Part shown: piece by piece, positions 43,185 to 54,354 of the stretch | Layout: each line of letters opens with the position of its first letter | How positions within the stretch are numbered: position 1 is the first letter of the stretch | Source: Norana najaformis | Lineage: Eukaryota > Annelida > Clitellata > Crassiclitellata > Hormogastridae | Direction: 5' to 3' | Assembly (NCBI GenBank): GCA_964023275.1 | Contig: OZ029919.1 | Coordinates: 11,529,702 to 11,593,701, forward strand | Length of the DNA: 64,000 nucleotides | The notes under the pieces: generated by a model | Database searches by the model: none | What the model saw: the letters and a program-made list of their open reading frames with translations, nothing else | Told to the model about the DNA's origin: nothing | Translations under genes and position numbers: made by a program

Positions 43185-44410
43185 AGATGATACAAACGGG
43201 CAGTTTGAGATGACGGTTGAATATGTTGAAACTTTATGAACTGACATTGATTACCGGAATGAGCGGTTTTTGTGAAAATCGTATGTTACTACCACACCAA
43301 AAGACTGGCTATAGGCCAACATCTTTGACAGTTCGAAGAGATTGCGCAGAACGCATAAGATGCGGGGCTGAAACCACGAAAACACACAACGAAAGCACGA
43401 AGGTACAAAAACATCAGCTTCTCACGATATGTCAAACAGTGAACAACTTTGCGGCTTGTATTGCATCTTGACTAATGTTTTGACGATCGCTGGTCTTACC
43501 TTCGAAGAAACTATACTCATGATTATGGTCATTTTATTTTACTGCAAAGATTCTCATGTAATGACTTCGTTCAACTTCGCCCATATTGTTCATGATTTCG
43601 AAATCATGTTCATAATCATATAGCCTGTGTAATGGCTTTACTAGTATGGTATCATAGCCATAAATCTGTAGTATGGTCATAACTTGTACAGTAGTATAGC
43701 CCGATTGGTCAGACAACTTAAACAGTCCAGTTTCGATTGAAATCATCGTTGCCTGATATTAGACACACATGTAAGTTCGATTGAATTAAAGCAGTATGGT
43801 TAAATATAGATCTAGGCCTCTGCAGTTACTGTGGTCTTCTGCCAGGCATCTGTTGTTTATGCGCATTCCATAGCGAATTAAAATTAAATAGACGATGCTT
43901 TCAGGAGCGCATTATCGTATGGCCAACACCGACGCACGCAGTCAATCAGAGCAGGTATGGTCTGTCGGTCGGTCGGTCACTCGGTCTGTCGGTCGAATAT
44001 GAATGCAGCGCCGTGTTTACAGAGCGGATCCACTGAGTTGCAGCACAGTACAGGCTTTTATCCAACAGGAAAGTATCGGATTCAAAGCTTTCACGAACAC
44101 GCAACCGCTAGGATTCATCGCCTTCAGCGTCGGCGCCATGCAGCTCTGCTTCCCTGCTTTGCAGTTTCACCGCTATACTGTTCTGTGCTATGGTGTACTG
44201 CATTTTGCACTGGTGGCTTACTCTACTGTGTCATTATGCACGCCACTGTACTGCATGCAATTACTTGTAATGTACTGTATTTGTCAGTTATCTTCTGTCT
44301 GTGCGAGTTGTGGTTCATTTTTACAAGGATGGTTCTTGGTGGCCGTGCGAGAATTGTCGGTTTTCGTGTCCCGACTTTGGAAATTATATAGATTAGTGTT
44401 ATTTAGCTGT
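43185..44410. other. No gene recognised
   Basis: Unique DNA. Overlapping plus-strand frames of 144 and 136 codons at 43957-44413 are Cys/Leu/Phe-rich and have no domain; a GGTC tract at 43963-43994 precedes them. Confidence 0.5.
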
Positions 44411-44415
44411 TAGAT

Positions 44416-44443
44416 CGAGGCTAAAGTCATCTATTTAGCCTCG
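44416..44443. repeat. Perfect 10-bp hairpin
   Basis: CGAGGCTAAA (44416-44425) and TTTAGCCTCG (44434-44443) around an 8-base loop; no T-run follows on the plus strand. Confidence 0.8.
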
Positions 44444-44449
44444 TAATAG

Positions 44450-44725
44450 TTGATCATAGCCCATAATGACCGAGTAGGGAACTTACTCATAATTTGGTTT
44501 AATTCCCAGTTGAATCCCAAGGCTTCATAGCTTAAATACCGCACAATAATGAAGCCATTTCTAATCATATCGGCATATAACTACGGGTTCCGCGATACCT
44601 AAACTTAGCTACATATATGTAGGATTTCAATGCATTGCAATAAACATTAAGACTTACCGAATATCTAAAAAATTAAATCTGCATAAAATATCTTTAAAAA
44701 TCACAACAAGAAAATATTGAATCTA
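44450..44725. other. No gene recognised
   Basis: AT-rich spacer upstream of a LINE tail. Confidence 0.5.
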
Positions 44726-44730
44726 TCTGA

Positions 44731-44777
44731 TGCCTTGAGCATTATGATAACGGCGCTATAGAAGTCATTAGATTAGA
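44731..44777 (+). mobile_element. LINE/SINE 3' tail
   Basis: TGATGCCTTGAGC, GCATTATGATAACGGCGCTA, then AAGTCATTAGATTAGAT: the same end as at 23793, 57669 and 60352. Confidence 0.75.
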
Positions 44778-44784
44778 TACAGCG

Positions 44785-45330
44785 GTAATCAACTCATATG
44801 CATGCAACACAGGGTTTGCAAGTCAGCATGCTTACGAACGACGATTAAAGCATTTAAGGTGAATTAACCTGCTTTCCGTTGGCGAACAATGCGCATTTTA
44901 GCTTCGATCCGATAGTTCTTGGTCTATTTAGTCTTCGTTCTTTAGATCTTGGTCCTTGCCACCTAGAGTGGTGCACGCGTGATGTGCAACTGATGCTTAT
45001 GATTAGTAACGGATTCGTGAATCTTCGCTTTTAAAGTAATTAATATAAGCGCCATCGATCGAAAGAGCTCCGATCACAAATCATTCTTCCCAGTGAACAA
45101 ATGCACAGCGAATAAACAATGACGACGACTACGACGACGAATGACACACGTGATCCTTTGACCACAAATACGACATGCACCAGACAAATATATGTCTTGC
45201 ACTGGCATAAACCACCGGACAAATGGAAGACAATAGGACCATAAATATTCCGCTAACACTGCTATGATTGAAAGAGAGAATGGAAAACAATGCTAAACCA
45301 ACAATTTTGTTCAAAACGATGTTCTTCAAA
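44785..45330. other. No gene recognised
   Basis: Unique sequence; overlapping 60-codon minus-strand frames near 45040-45329 lack domains. Confidence 0.5.
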
Positions 45331-45335
45331 TTAAT

Positions 45336-45501
45336 TCTGTATTTATTAACGCCACTATCTAATGACTAAGCATCAGTCGATGGCGCTGAGTAATTGTGAT
45401 TGTAGGACTTGCTCAAGGCCCCTACAGAGCAACCGTCCGGGGAGGCTCGAACCTGTACACTCCGCGTTACCAGCCCAGCGCTCTATCCAATCGGCTATCA
45501 A
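45336..45501 (-). mobile_element. tRNA-derived SINE, copy 3 (best preserved)
   Basis: Minus strand: TAGCCGATTGGATAGAGCGC (A-box region), about 35 bases later AGGTTCGAGCC (B-box; plus-strand 45443-45453), then the body GGTTGCTCTGTAGGGGCC...GAGCAAGTCCTACAATCAC and the 3' end CATCGACTGATGCTTAGTC, ATTAGATAGTGGCGTTAATA, AATACAG. Confidence 0.85.
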
Positions 45502-45734
45502 CTAAATCACTTTTGTTTTAAGCTTTACTTAAAAGAAAAGAAACATGCTCGAAATTATGCGCATTAAGGACACTAACTTACACACTAATTTGATCTAAAT
45601 TTCCTATATTTACTCATAAAATGCTTCAAAGTCACTTGCTTTAAATGACCTAATTGTTTATTACTTTCACATATTCAAATTGCTCAGAGTAGCTTCCGAA
45701 ATAACCTTAGTTAAAGCTTAACTTTGCGCCTCCC

Positions 45735-45790
45735 TTCGGAACCCGGGCATACCACATGCATGCAAAGTCTTAGCGCCACTACACTGCATT
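45735..45790 (-). mobile_element. tRNA-like SINE head remnant
   Basis: Minus strand GTAGTGGCGCTAAGACTTTG then GCATGC...GCCCGGGTTCCGAA resembles the A-box to B-box half of a tRNA-derived SINE with an extra C in the B-box. Confidence 0.35.
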
Positions 45791-45799
45791 AATTAACAT

Positions 45800-48390
45800 A
45801 ACACCTAAATACACCAGGTTCCATAATATATCACTCTCACTGTCATCAACATAGAGGGTTGCGTTTATGCAACACGTCAAAATCGGGCCCACTTAAATCG
45901 GCCTATGAAATGTACGACTGCATGTAATTACGAAAATCTGCCTTTCAGTCTACACGTGTTATTGACTCATGAACTTTTCAGCTGTCATACGTTGTAACAT
46001 CAGCGCGATTTTCTTGCATTATTCAGTAGGTCACATACGACAAAGTTACACATAATCATATGTGCGAATGTATTCACATAATGTGCAAATATAAACTTTA
46101 ATAAACATGACAGACAAACCGAAGAAAACTCGCGTAAATGTTGTCGCCATTGAAAATGCCTCGCGGCGGCGGTGGCGAGATGAAGGACTCGGAAAACTAA
46201 TAGTATATGACAAGAAGACAACTATAGACTACAGACGGTCAAAGACGACTAATGTTGCTAATGTAATGTAATAGAACTATGGAAAACGGCTCAATGTGAG
46301 TCGAGACTAAAAGAGAGACAGACAGACAGACAAACAGAAAGACAGACAGACAGAGTGGGGGAATCAGCAATAGCAGGGACTGCATTAAAGTTCCATTACA
46401 AATCTGAGGCTTGTGTCCTTTCTCAGATTAACTCTGCGCTACAAATAGGGCGAGTCGACAGTTCGAAGCTCGATCGATTGACACTTCGAAAGTTCGTCGA
46501 CAACAACCTATAGTAGGAAATTATAAGGCGTATTTTTGGTGTAATTTTTGGTTAGAATAAGCAAGACGACTGAACAGATTACATTAGGCTGGAGTAGATT
46601 ATGTAGATGTAAGAGGTTCACTTGCATATCAAGTTAAAACTTCAATATAACGTTGATATGATGCATGTATAAAAACGCCATTTGTAAAACTTTCAGAGTG
46701 CTTCCAATTATATTGAATACATACCCGATGTAACGCAGTTCGGGCAGAATTTATATCATTATTCAATGAAGGCTACACACGATATACTTACACATCGTAT
46801 GTGTGAATATCGATTTATATTGAGAACGTCTCCTCTCGCATGGCTAATGCCAGATAGGAAAAACCAGTCAAAGCTAAAGAACATAAAGAACATAAGACTG
46901 CACGTAAGATAAGACATTATTTTCTTGGATAAACCCTGCAGATAAAGGTAGATAAGTCCCTTTAATCAGCCGGGTTAGGAGATCTTCTTGCGTTCCTTTT
47001 GAACTTGGATTGCGATTGATTTTTAATCGTAGTGCAATGAACACTTAAACCTCGTCTTCATAGAATGTCAGAATTCAGCACCTAATAGCCCGAACCACGT
47101 GCAACAGGAGGAGCGCTAAGAAGTTATATAGACATACAAACGCACAGGAAAAGACACAGATAAAATCAAGCAGAGAAACATAGCAGACCGAGACAGAAAA
47201 AGACAGAGGCAGACAGAGACAGACAACAAAGAACGGAGGGAGGCAGATAATGAGACAGAGAAGGCGACAAAGACGGAATCGCGGTTACTTTTGTATCCTA
47301 AAAGCCTAGAAAGCGAAGGAAAGCGATTTGAAAACGGTTCTAATAGAAGACACTGTCATCTAATTGATATTCAACAGACGGACTGGAACCTGCGATAAGA
47401 CTTCTCGTGCATAATCGTAGTCTGGTTTTGAAAGGCATCTGTCTAGTAGCGCCAGCGGCAGTTGATCGACCTTCGAACGGATCGATAAATCGGTCGAATG
47501 TCTTCGATGAAAATAAGCTAATTGCTTCTCTCAATCTATCGAGCAGCCGCCGTCGCTCGTTTCCTTCGCCTGGCGTTCTCCGCTGCTCGCAATCCGAGTG
47601 TATGAGCCGAGCACTCGGGATTTTGTCCTGTGTTTTCTTGCCTGCAGCCGAAGGAAGAGGCACAGCCAACACGTGTCTCGCTATCTTCCAGTTTACGGTC
47701 CACTGCTTCTTTCTCTTTGTCTAGATGTCACTGTCCCAGTGTCTGTCTTTCTTGCGCTATGGCTGAGCGCAGGAATTTGGTCGCATTTGCCATACTGTCG
47801 TGGCGGTGAAGTCACTAGTGCATTTTTATGCACGTTGGAATTTAATAGCACGGACTGGATTTGAATCCAGTCGAGGCGTCGTGTGAAATAATTGTTTTCG
47901 AACCATGCAATCTTTAAAACAAGAAGCATCGGATTCTTTTTTTACATTTTGCGCTTCAACTGAAAGTTCGTTAACCTCTGAACAGATCGAGTCTGGGCAC
48001 TAAGAATTACGCAAGAAGGAAATCCGGATCTAGTACCAATTGACCGTTGACTTACATTTGAGGAGTTTTTCCAATGAATTTCCAATAATTTGGCAAACGA
48101 GTTTACAACTTAGTTAATACTAATAATAGTATACATGATGCCAAACCGACAACAGACAGGCAGGAAAATTGCTACACAGAGTTTCGCCTTTTCATGGGTC
48201 TATGACATAGTCATCCAGCAGTGAAATCAAACTACTAAATTAAATAGAGGTGAATCGGACAGACGGATGTCAATGTAATGGATTTCTACAGGTGTCTGAA
48301 GTCGACACATAGTAAAGTCTACTTGTATGCAGTTAGCATCCTAGTGCCGGCAGTCTTTTAATCTGTCGAAATTTATCATTCATTCACTCT
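45800..48390. other. No gene recognised
   Basis: About 2.6 kb. GACA tract at 46315-46355; CAGA-type purine-rich stretch at 47160-47240. Overlapping frames on both strands at 47340-47724 and 47598-47929 have no recognised domain. Confidence 0.5.
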
Positions 48391-48393
48391 TTC

Positions 48394-48394
<1 letters not shown>

Positions 48395-48435
<41 letters not shown>
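48395..48435. repeat. AAT microsatellite
   Basis: About 14 AAT units forming the 3' tail (minus strand ATT) of the LINE-type fragment that follows. Confidence 0.97.
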
Positions 48436-48436
<1 letters not shown>

Positions 48437-48858
48437 TTTTTTTGACCCGAGGTATATATGATCCCTCAGGATTAAAAAAAAAATTCTCCGGAGAATACAA
48501 AATTCTGGGACGGGTAGAAATCGTCAAGATCTGGCGGAGCAAAAGTACCGTGGAAGGCAACAGAATTGAAGTGTTGAATTGTGATAGCAATGCGCTGGAA
48601 AAGATAACTGGTTTCTCTCGTGTCTCCGGTTAAACGAGAAAGACAGCGTCCTAACTCTGTTATGAAGAGTAGGCCACTGCTGTTGATTGGGCCAAGCGTC
48701 TCGAACGCCAAAGGTACAAAGTGGTAGTTTTGTGCAAGAGTGCTGTATTTCTGGCATTTCATATCTGCTGCCAATTCGGCTGCGCCTGCAGCTGAGGTTG
48801 ATGTAGATGGGAGGTAAGATGCGGCCACAGTGTCTATTATAGTGGCGTCCCAAGTCAA
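48437..48858 (-). pseudogene. LINE-type polyprotein C-terminus, second copy
   Basis: The minus-strand frame from 48858 to 48472 is uninterrupted: TWDATIIDTVAASYLPS, then YHFVPLAFETLGPINSSGL, FITELGRCLSRL, ETSYLFQRIAITIQHF. These match the blocks of the copy at 860-1905, whose Trp codon here is intact. Truncated at its 5' side directly against an ATT microsatellite, so it is a fragment, but it is much less decayed than the other copy. The 3' UTR ends in the 16 bases shared with 2055-2070 (here 48445-48460) followed by A-run and ATT tail on the minus strand. Confidence 0.8.
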
Positions 48859-48922
48859 ATAATAATAATATTATTATTTTTATTATTATTATATATTATA
48901 ATAACAATAATAATTATTGTTA

Positions 48923-48991
<69 letters not shown>

Positions 48992-49011
48992 ATTATTATT
49001 ATTATTATTAT
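48858..49011. repeat. ATT-rich microsatellite complex
   Basis: AAT units followed by long ATT runs, about 150 bases. Confidence 0.97.
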
Positions 49012-49019
49012 ACTGGTAC

Positions 49020-49335
49020 ACTTGTAACTTACGGTGTTATGAATCCCATCGCTTAAAACTAGTCACTATAATGCCTCTGCCAACCACTGAAGATGGCTAC
49101 CGCATGGCTATTAAGTAACGTAGACAGAATGTTGCTACAGAAACAGAAAGTTGTTGTGGTGTCTTGAAAATAAGATGCTAAGTTGAAATGCACAGCAACA
49201 GACTGCAGCTAAGCGCTGATGAATTAATTATCCTTATGATAGCACTGCACTTGGTAAATTTATTTCCGGCTATACGTATTTTTATACGTATTCTACGGGT
49301 GTTAGAGCCAATATCGATGTTTTAACTTATCATGA
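49020..49335. other. No gene recognised
   Basis: Unique AT-rich DNA. Confidence 0.5.
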
Positions 49336-49340
49336 ACATT

Positions 49341-49500
49341 GAGTCTCGGGACTAGACCAAGAGACCTCAACAGGCGATACCGAGATGGGACTCAAAATGT
49401 ACTGTCCAGAGACGAAGACGAGACCAGATATGTCCTGTCCCGAAACCGTCTCGAGACCAAGATGTCGAGATCGAGACTACATCCTGTCGGCGACATCGCT
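49341..49500. repeat. GAGAC/GTCTC-rich segment
   Basis: At least ten GAGAC, GAGTC or GTCTC words in 160 bases, in both orientations (GAGTCTCGGGACTAGACC, GTCTCGAGACC). Similar word clusters occur in the ends of some DNA transposons; family not assigned. Confidence 0.5.
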
Positions 49501-49504
49501 GTCT

Positions 49505-50190
49505 GATAGGAGACGCTAATAAGACGTATCGCTCTTAATTATGCGTTGATATGCTTTCATTACAATATCAAAGAATATAAGACCTGTGTTCGTCAGCGGT
49601 TGCATTTTAACAATATACCAAGCATTACAGCTATGTGAAGACGAGGTCTTCTCATTTCATGCATTTTTCTAAACAATACGAGACCAGTCGGTCGTTCGCT
49701 CACATTGTTCTTTGAAGCCGTTGAAGACAATACCAGTATCGATTTTCCTTCTTTAAGATTTGTTTTAAGACGCGACCAGCATTTACGTTCTCTCGACACA
49801 CTCGAAACTCTAATGGGTTTCAAACGCGCATTCAGTTGCTCGGCGCAACCACATTCCCAACTTCATGGTTTACGTAGAAACACAATCGGTTTACGTTTTC
49901 ATTATTACAGTTGCGCTATAGAAGTTTTCAGATTACTTCATATGACATAGATCGTCCACAGTAATTGTGTACCACAATCAGAAATTTCATACTAATTACA
50001 CATTAACGCCTGACTGCAACTGTTTGGTGCCCAGACTGAGCATAAAATAATTTAGACACAATTGCCTGATGCTCACAGACTCGCAGAATTTCAAAATGAC
50101 TAGGGTTTCAAATGTCGTCAGCTGTTCCTGGTTATTAATGCTACTATTATTGTTATTATTATTAATAATTAATTAATTAATTATAAATTC
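49505..50190. other. No gene recognised
   Basis: Frames at 49593-49950 on both strands have no domain. Short ATTA repeats at about 50145-50180. Confidence 0.5.
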
Positions 50191-50195
50191 TGTCG

Positions 50196-50345
50196 CCCCG
50201 GTGTCTACTGCTCAAGGCATCAACTGATGGCACACCAAAACCAAGCTGCATTCAGGTCAATATCCAGAAGATCAGTCCACTATGACAGAGAGGCAGCCTA
50301 TGGCAGATAACCAATTTGACAATGGTAAGTCTTAAACTGAGAACG
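50196..50345 (-). mobile_element. Retroposon 3' part, copy 1
   Basis: Aligns with 63311-63460. Minus strand ends ...CATCAGTTGATGCCTTGAGC...GGGGCGACAG, a degraded form of the CATCGACTGATGCCTTG...GGCGCTATAG end; the body shares GACCTGA.TGCA..., AGGCTGC.TCTCTGT and TAAGACTT.ACC. Confidence 0.6.
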
Positions 50346-50349
50346 AAAT

Positions 50350-51118
50350 GACACAATCGAACGCAGGTAGTGTGGACCTAAAACCGTAAAATTAAGAGAA
50401 TGTGTGGGAGGCTTCCTGTGCTCATACAAGTCATGAAGCACAAAAAGCGCAGGTCAGCTAGCGGCACTCAATTCAACACGAAGAAAAAATAACAAAAACT
50501 TATCTTAGAAGCAGAAGATAAGTGCAAACTAGCCAAAAAATAAAAGTTTTAAGACAAAAATTGATAAAGTATATGTTAAAAAGACAAAATTTAGCCAAAA
50601 ATGCGACAAAAATTTAAAATCAACATATCCCATAGACTGCCTGGTAATAATATTCAAAGTATTCGAGATATTTGTAGAATCAGATCCCATTCGTCTCAGC
50701 CTGTCTTGGTTTCTCTACACAACACCCTAGTTTCCAGTCGACTGGACAGATGTAGATCACTTGATGAGTATTCGTAAGACACTTTTGCAAAACTTGCAAG
50801 TAGTTCATTTTTGTCCGGCCCAGAGCCATTACACAGTTTTTAAAAATCAGCATGTTTCCTGTGTATTTCATTTTGTACAGTATACTGGCCCTCTAGAGAG
50901 CAGCAAAACCAATTAGAAATCTCTTCACAGTAAAAACGCATTACACTGAAGTCAACAACCGACTGCTAACCCTCAGACCAAGATATATTGTACTTGATCA
51001 TTCGATTGTCGAAAACTTAAAACACAATTTGCTTATTCAGCGCAGCCTGCATTCAGGGCTGGATTTATGAAAGTTTGGTCGAAGGTTGAAATGTAAGACT
51101 TGGCAAACTATATAGAAT
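50350..51118. other. No gene recognised
   Basis: AT-rich unique sequence. Confidence 0.5.
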
Positions 51119-51121
51119 TTC

Positions 51122-51330
51122 TTAGATAAGACTAGATTTGACTAGATTAGATTAAATTAGACTAGACTAACCTAGACTAGGCTAGATTGAATTAGCTTGG
51201 ATGGAGATAAGATAAGATATCTAGACAAGATAACACTAGGCTCTAGACTAAATTAGGCCAGGCTATGCTAGACTATGCTCTAGGTCAAATTAGATTAGGC
51301 TAAGTTGGATTAGATTATATTAGATTAGAA
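51122..51330. repeat. Degenerate TAGAT/TAGAC pentamer array
   Basis: About 200 bases built from TTAGA, TAGAC, TAGGC and similar 5-base words, strongly diverged. LINE tails in this window end in TTAGATTAGATT, so the array may derive from such a tail. Confidence 0.75.
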
Positions 51331-51334
51331 GCGT

Positions 51335-51990
51335 AGGTCTATATATACAGTAGTTTGTTGGAGACAATATAATTTAAGCACATGTCATGCTTCCTGAATA
51401 ATTATTCAGGTGTGAAGTTTCTTAACATTTAGAACGTAAATAGACGGAGGAAATTAAATAAAACTTGATTAAAGCAATCTTTATTAATTTCAATTTCAGT
51501 TGCGCCAGGAATTCAGTGTTGCTGCGCCATGAGCCAAAAATAGACTCCGAAAACAGCGCCACCTTCCTTGCGCATCTAATTCATACACGACGTCGAAGCT
51601 AATACTTTTTGTATGGCATATTTAGGTAATTAATTACGAACACTAATATAAGGGCAAATATAATTATATAATATATAACACTTATCAACAAAGTTTTAGA
51701 ACAGAGACTATATTAGCTGCTTTTATTATTTCTGGATGCTGATTTCATATATGGGCTTTAAAAAGCTAGCACGTCACATTTTATGTTATAGATCATTTTT
51801 AAGATCATTTTTAGTTCAATAATTGTTAGTTTCTGTATGGATACTTTAATTGCTGTGGCTGGCAATACTGCGTACTTATTCCTGACAGGAAGTGGGAGAA
51901 AACATATCATCTACCTCACTTTTGTGGCTAGTACTGCTGTGCAAATATGTGCTATTAGTTTCACAGTACTTTTCAGTGCTGAAATGGAAA
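51335..51990. other. No gene recognised
   Basis: AT-rich; includes the 68-codon frame from 51837, whose second half may be the 5' extension of the transposon-like pseudogene that follows. Confidence 0.4.
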
Positions 51991-51999
51991 AGAGGACAG

Positions 52000-53640
52000 C
52001 GTCGCAGAAAAGTTTTGCTATGTGTGTGGACAGTGTGTTATGAAATCTCAAGTCGTTCTTTAACAAAGAATGTGAAGCAAGCCTACTACTTGTAATTTTG
52101 GCTGTCATATTGGTGATCAGGACAAAAATTGGGCTCATCATGTGTTCTGCATTTCATGCTACGTTAGCCTGACTGAATGCGTGAAAGATAAGAAGAAATC
52201 CATGTCCTTTGCAGTTCCCATGGTTTGGCGTGAGCCAACCAGTCACTCATTTGTTTGTCATTTTTGTCTGACTAAGACAGAGGCTTTTCAAAAGAAAAAA
52301 GCGCAAAATCGAGTATCCAACTGTACCTTTGGCTACAAGGCCAGTTCCTCATGGAGAGGATCTTCCCATACCTAAGCGTCCAGAAAACAGGGAAGACTTA
52401 GATTCATCTTCACCAGAGGAAGACGTTGAGCCACATAAAGCACCTGAAACTGTTTCAGACCCTACATACAGTCCAGAAAAAGTAAGTGGGCCTCATCTGA
52501 TGCAGCAAAATAAACTTTTACGAGATCTGGGCCCGTCAAAAAGACCAGCTGAGCTTTTAGGTTGAACACTTCAAGTGTGGAATCATCTGGCCAAGGGTAC
52601 AAAATATCACTATTTAGAAAGAGAAATGTAATTTTGTCTTCATTTTAAAATAGGTAGGATTGTTTGTGTTTCTGCACGGATATTTCGGGGCTGATGGAAG
52701 AAATAGGAACAACTGACAACCCTATGGAATTGTGTCTATTCACAGACTCATCAAAATTTAGCTCAACAGCTGTATTTTTGCATAAAGAAAACCAAAAGCC
52801 TTCTGTCCCGGTGTCACATTCTGTGGGAATGACGGAATCCTACGAAAGCATGGAAAAATACTGACTGCTATAAAATACGAATGGCAAATATGTGGTGATT
52901 TGAAAGTGATTGTTTTCCTGCTTGGGCTTCAAGGTGGCTTCAAAAAGTTTTCATGTTTTCTGTGTTCGTGGGACAGTAGGGCTACGGATAAACGCTACAA
53001 AACAAAAGGATTCACCCAAGAGAGATAACTTCATTCCTGGAAAGAGCAACGCCTTTAGTTGACTCTTCTAATGTTCTGCTTCTGCCATTACATATCAGAC
53101 TTGGTCTTATGAATAATGTTGTCAAGTCTAAGACTCAATACTTAAGACTTAAGGGAAAAATTTTCCAAACCTAAGTGACGGTAAACTCAAAGACGGTATC
53201 TTTGTTGGTCTGGAGATTATGAAGCTACTGAATGATACTGACTTTGAAGAAAAATTGAATATGAAAGAACGCGTTGCAAGAAAACTATTCACATCTGTGG
53301 TCAAGAATTTTCTGGGGAGCCATAAAAAGGAAAAGTGCCATCATATCATTCAAGATTTTCTCAAGAATTACGAAAATCTTGGCTGCAGGATGTCTTTAAA
53401 GATTCCCTTTTTGCATTTGCATTTTGACTTCTTTCACGAGAACCTAGGAGCAGTCAGCGATGAGCAGGGTGAAAGATTTCACCAGGGATTCTAACCATGG
53501 AGGAGAGATACCAAAGCAGGTGGGATCCAGCCATGATAGGTGACTACTGCTGTTTTTTGCAGAGTGAAGACACCTCAACACGTAAAATGAAGAAACGAAG
53601 AGCTTGTAAGTGTAAACGAGGATTTACTGCTTGAAATGCT
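52000..53640 (+). pseudogene. Decayed transposon-like protein of a widespread invertebrate family
   Basis: Several frames together read a protein I recognise as a multicopy, uncharacterised family found in arthropods, cnidarians and other invertebrates. Visible in order: FCISC and SFAVPMVWREP with CHFC (52145-52275); LRDLGPSKRPAELLG (52520-52564); DISGLMEEIG and LFTDSSKFSSTAVFLH (52677-52790); SHSVGMTESYE (52817-52849); CGDLKV-like and FSCFLCSWDS (about 52885-52980, frameshifted); KFPNLSDGKLKDGIFVG (about 53160-53212); then an open frame 53219-53494 with FTSVVKNFLG, LGCRMSLKIPFLHLHFDFF, ENLGAVSDEQGERFHQGF; and, after a frameshift, RYQSRWDPAMIGDYCCFL. The frame is broken at many points. Function of the family is unknown; it behaves like a mobile element protein. 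Confidence 0.75.
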
Positions 53641-53644
53641 GTTA

Positions 53645-53925
53645 TTGTTGAAAATGTATGCTAGTTAACTTTGAAATAGTTTGTAAACATAATGTTTGTT
53701 TAAAAAATTATAAAAATCAATGCAATTTCTGAAAAGAATTTGATTTTTTTCAAATTTAAAAATACCCATATTTTATTTATATGAGTAATAGAATAAGGTC
53801 TATAACAAAAAAGCACACCACGCAGGATTTTATGGTCATATTCGAATTCAGCGCCACAAAATTAGTAAAAAGTAGTCTATTTGACCAACGTTATAAAAAG
53901 TTGAAATTTGTTGCGCTCTGTCATT
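53645..53925. other. No gene recognised
   Basis: AT-rich 3' flank of the pseudogene. Confidence 0.5.
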
Positions 53926-53927
53926 AT

Positions 53928-54030
53928 ATAATATATGATTACATAATACATAATTACATATATAATTATATAATACATAATTACATGATATAGATATAGG
54001 CCTATAATTATATAATATATAATTACATGA
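53928..54030. repeat. TAATTATATAATACA-type AT-rich repeat
   Basis: Imperfect units of about 18-20 bases (ATAATACATAATTACATRAT) in three to five copies; strongly self-complementary. Confidence 0.8.
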
Positions 54031-54126
54031 TCTCAATCACTGTCGCGTGCAGACCTTGGTTAGAACATCACGAGCACAGAGAAGCCTGACACAAGCCTGA
54101 GTGTCTGAACGAAAAGCTGTCTTTTA

Positions 54127-54350
54127 TTTGAAACTCTAATTATACTGCACGTGTAAAAGAGCCTGGTCTAACGGCGCATGTTGGCAATAAAGCCTATTCC
54201 CGTAGAACTGCTAAAAAGACAATAAGGATTTTCGTTAATGTGTGAAGCCAAAAACGCAGCTAAGCGCATTCGTATCTTTTATGGTTGCAATATAGATAGG
54301 GCTACATCGTGGGCCTATTATATCTGACGATGCCTCCTAATTTAGAATTG
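54127..54350 (+). repeat. Unclassified dispersed repeat, copy 2
   Basis: Partner of 40320-40556. It has a deletion of about 8-10 bases near 54235 that shifts the frame relative to copy 1. See that entry for shared blocks. Confidence 0.75.
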
Positions 54351-54354
54351 TCGA

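Noticed and set aside
43957-44413. Overlapping plus-strand frames of 144 and 136 codons
   Set aside because: Both frames are open over the same bases and are Cys/Leu/Phe-rich; neither shows a domain or splice support.
44416-44443. Transcription terminator hairpin
   Set aside because: A perfect stem-loop, but in animal DNA and without a T-run or adjacent gene it has no support as a terminator.
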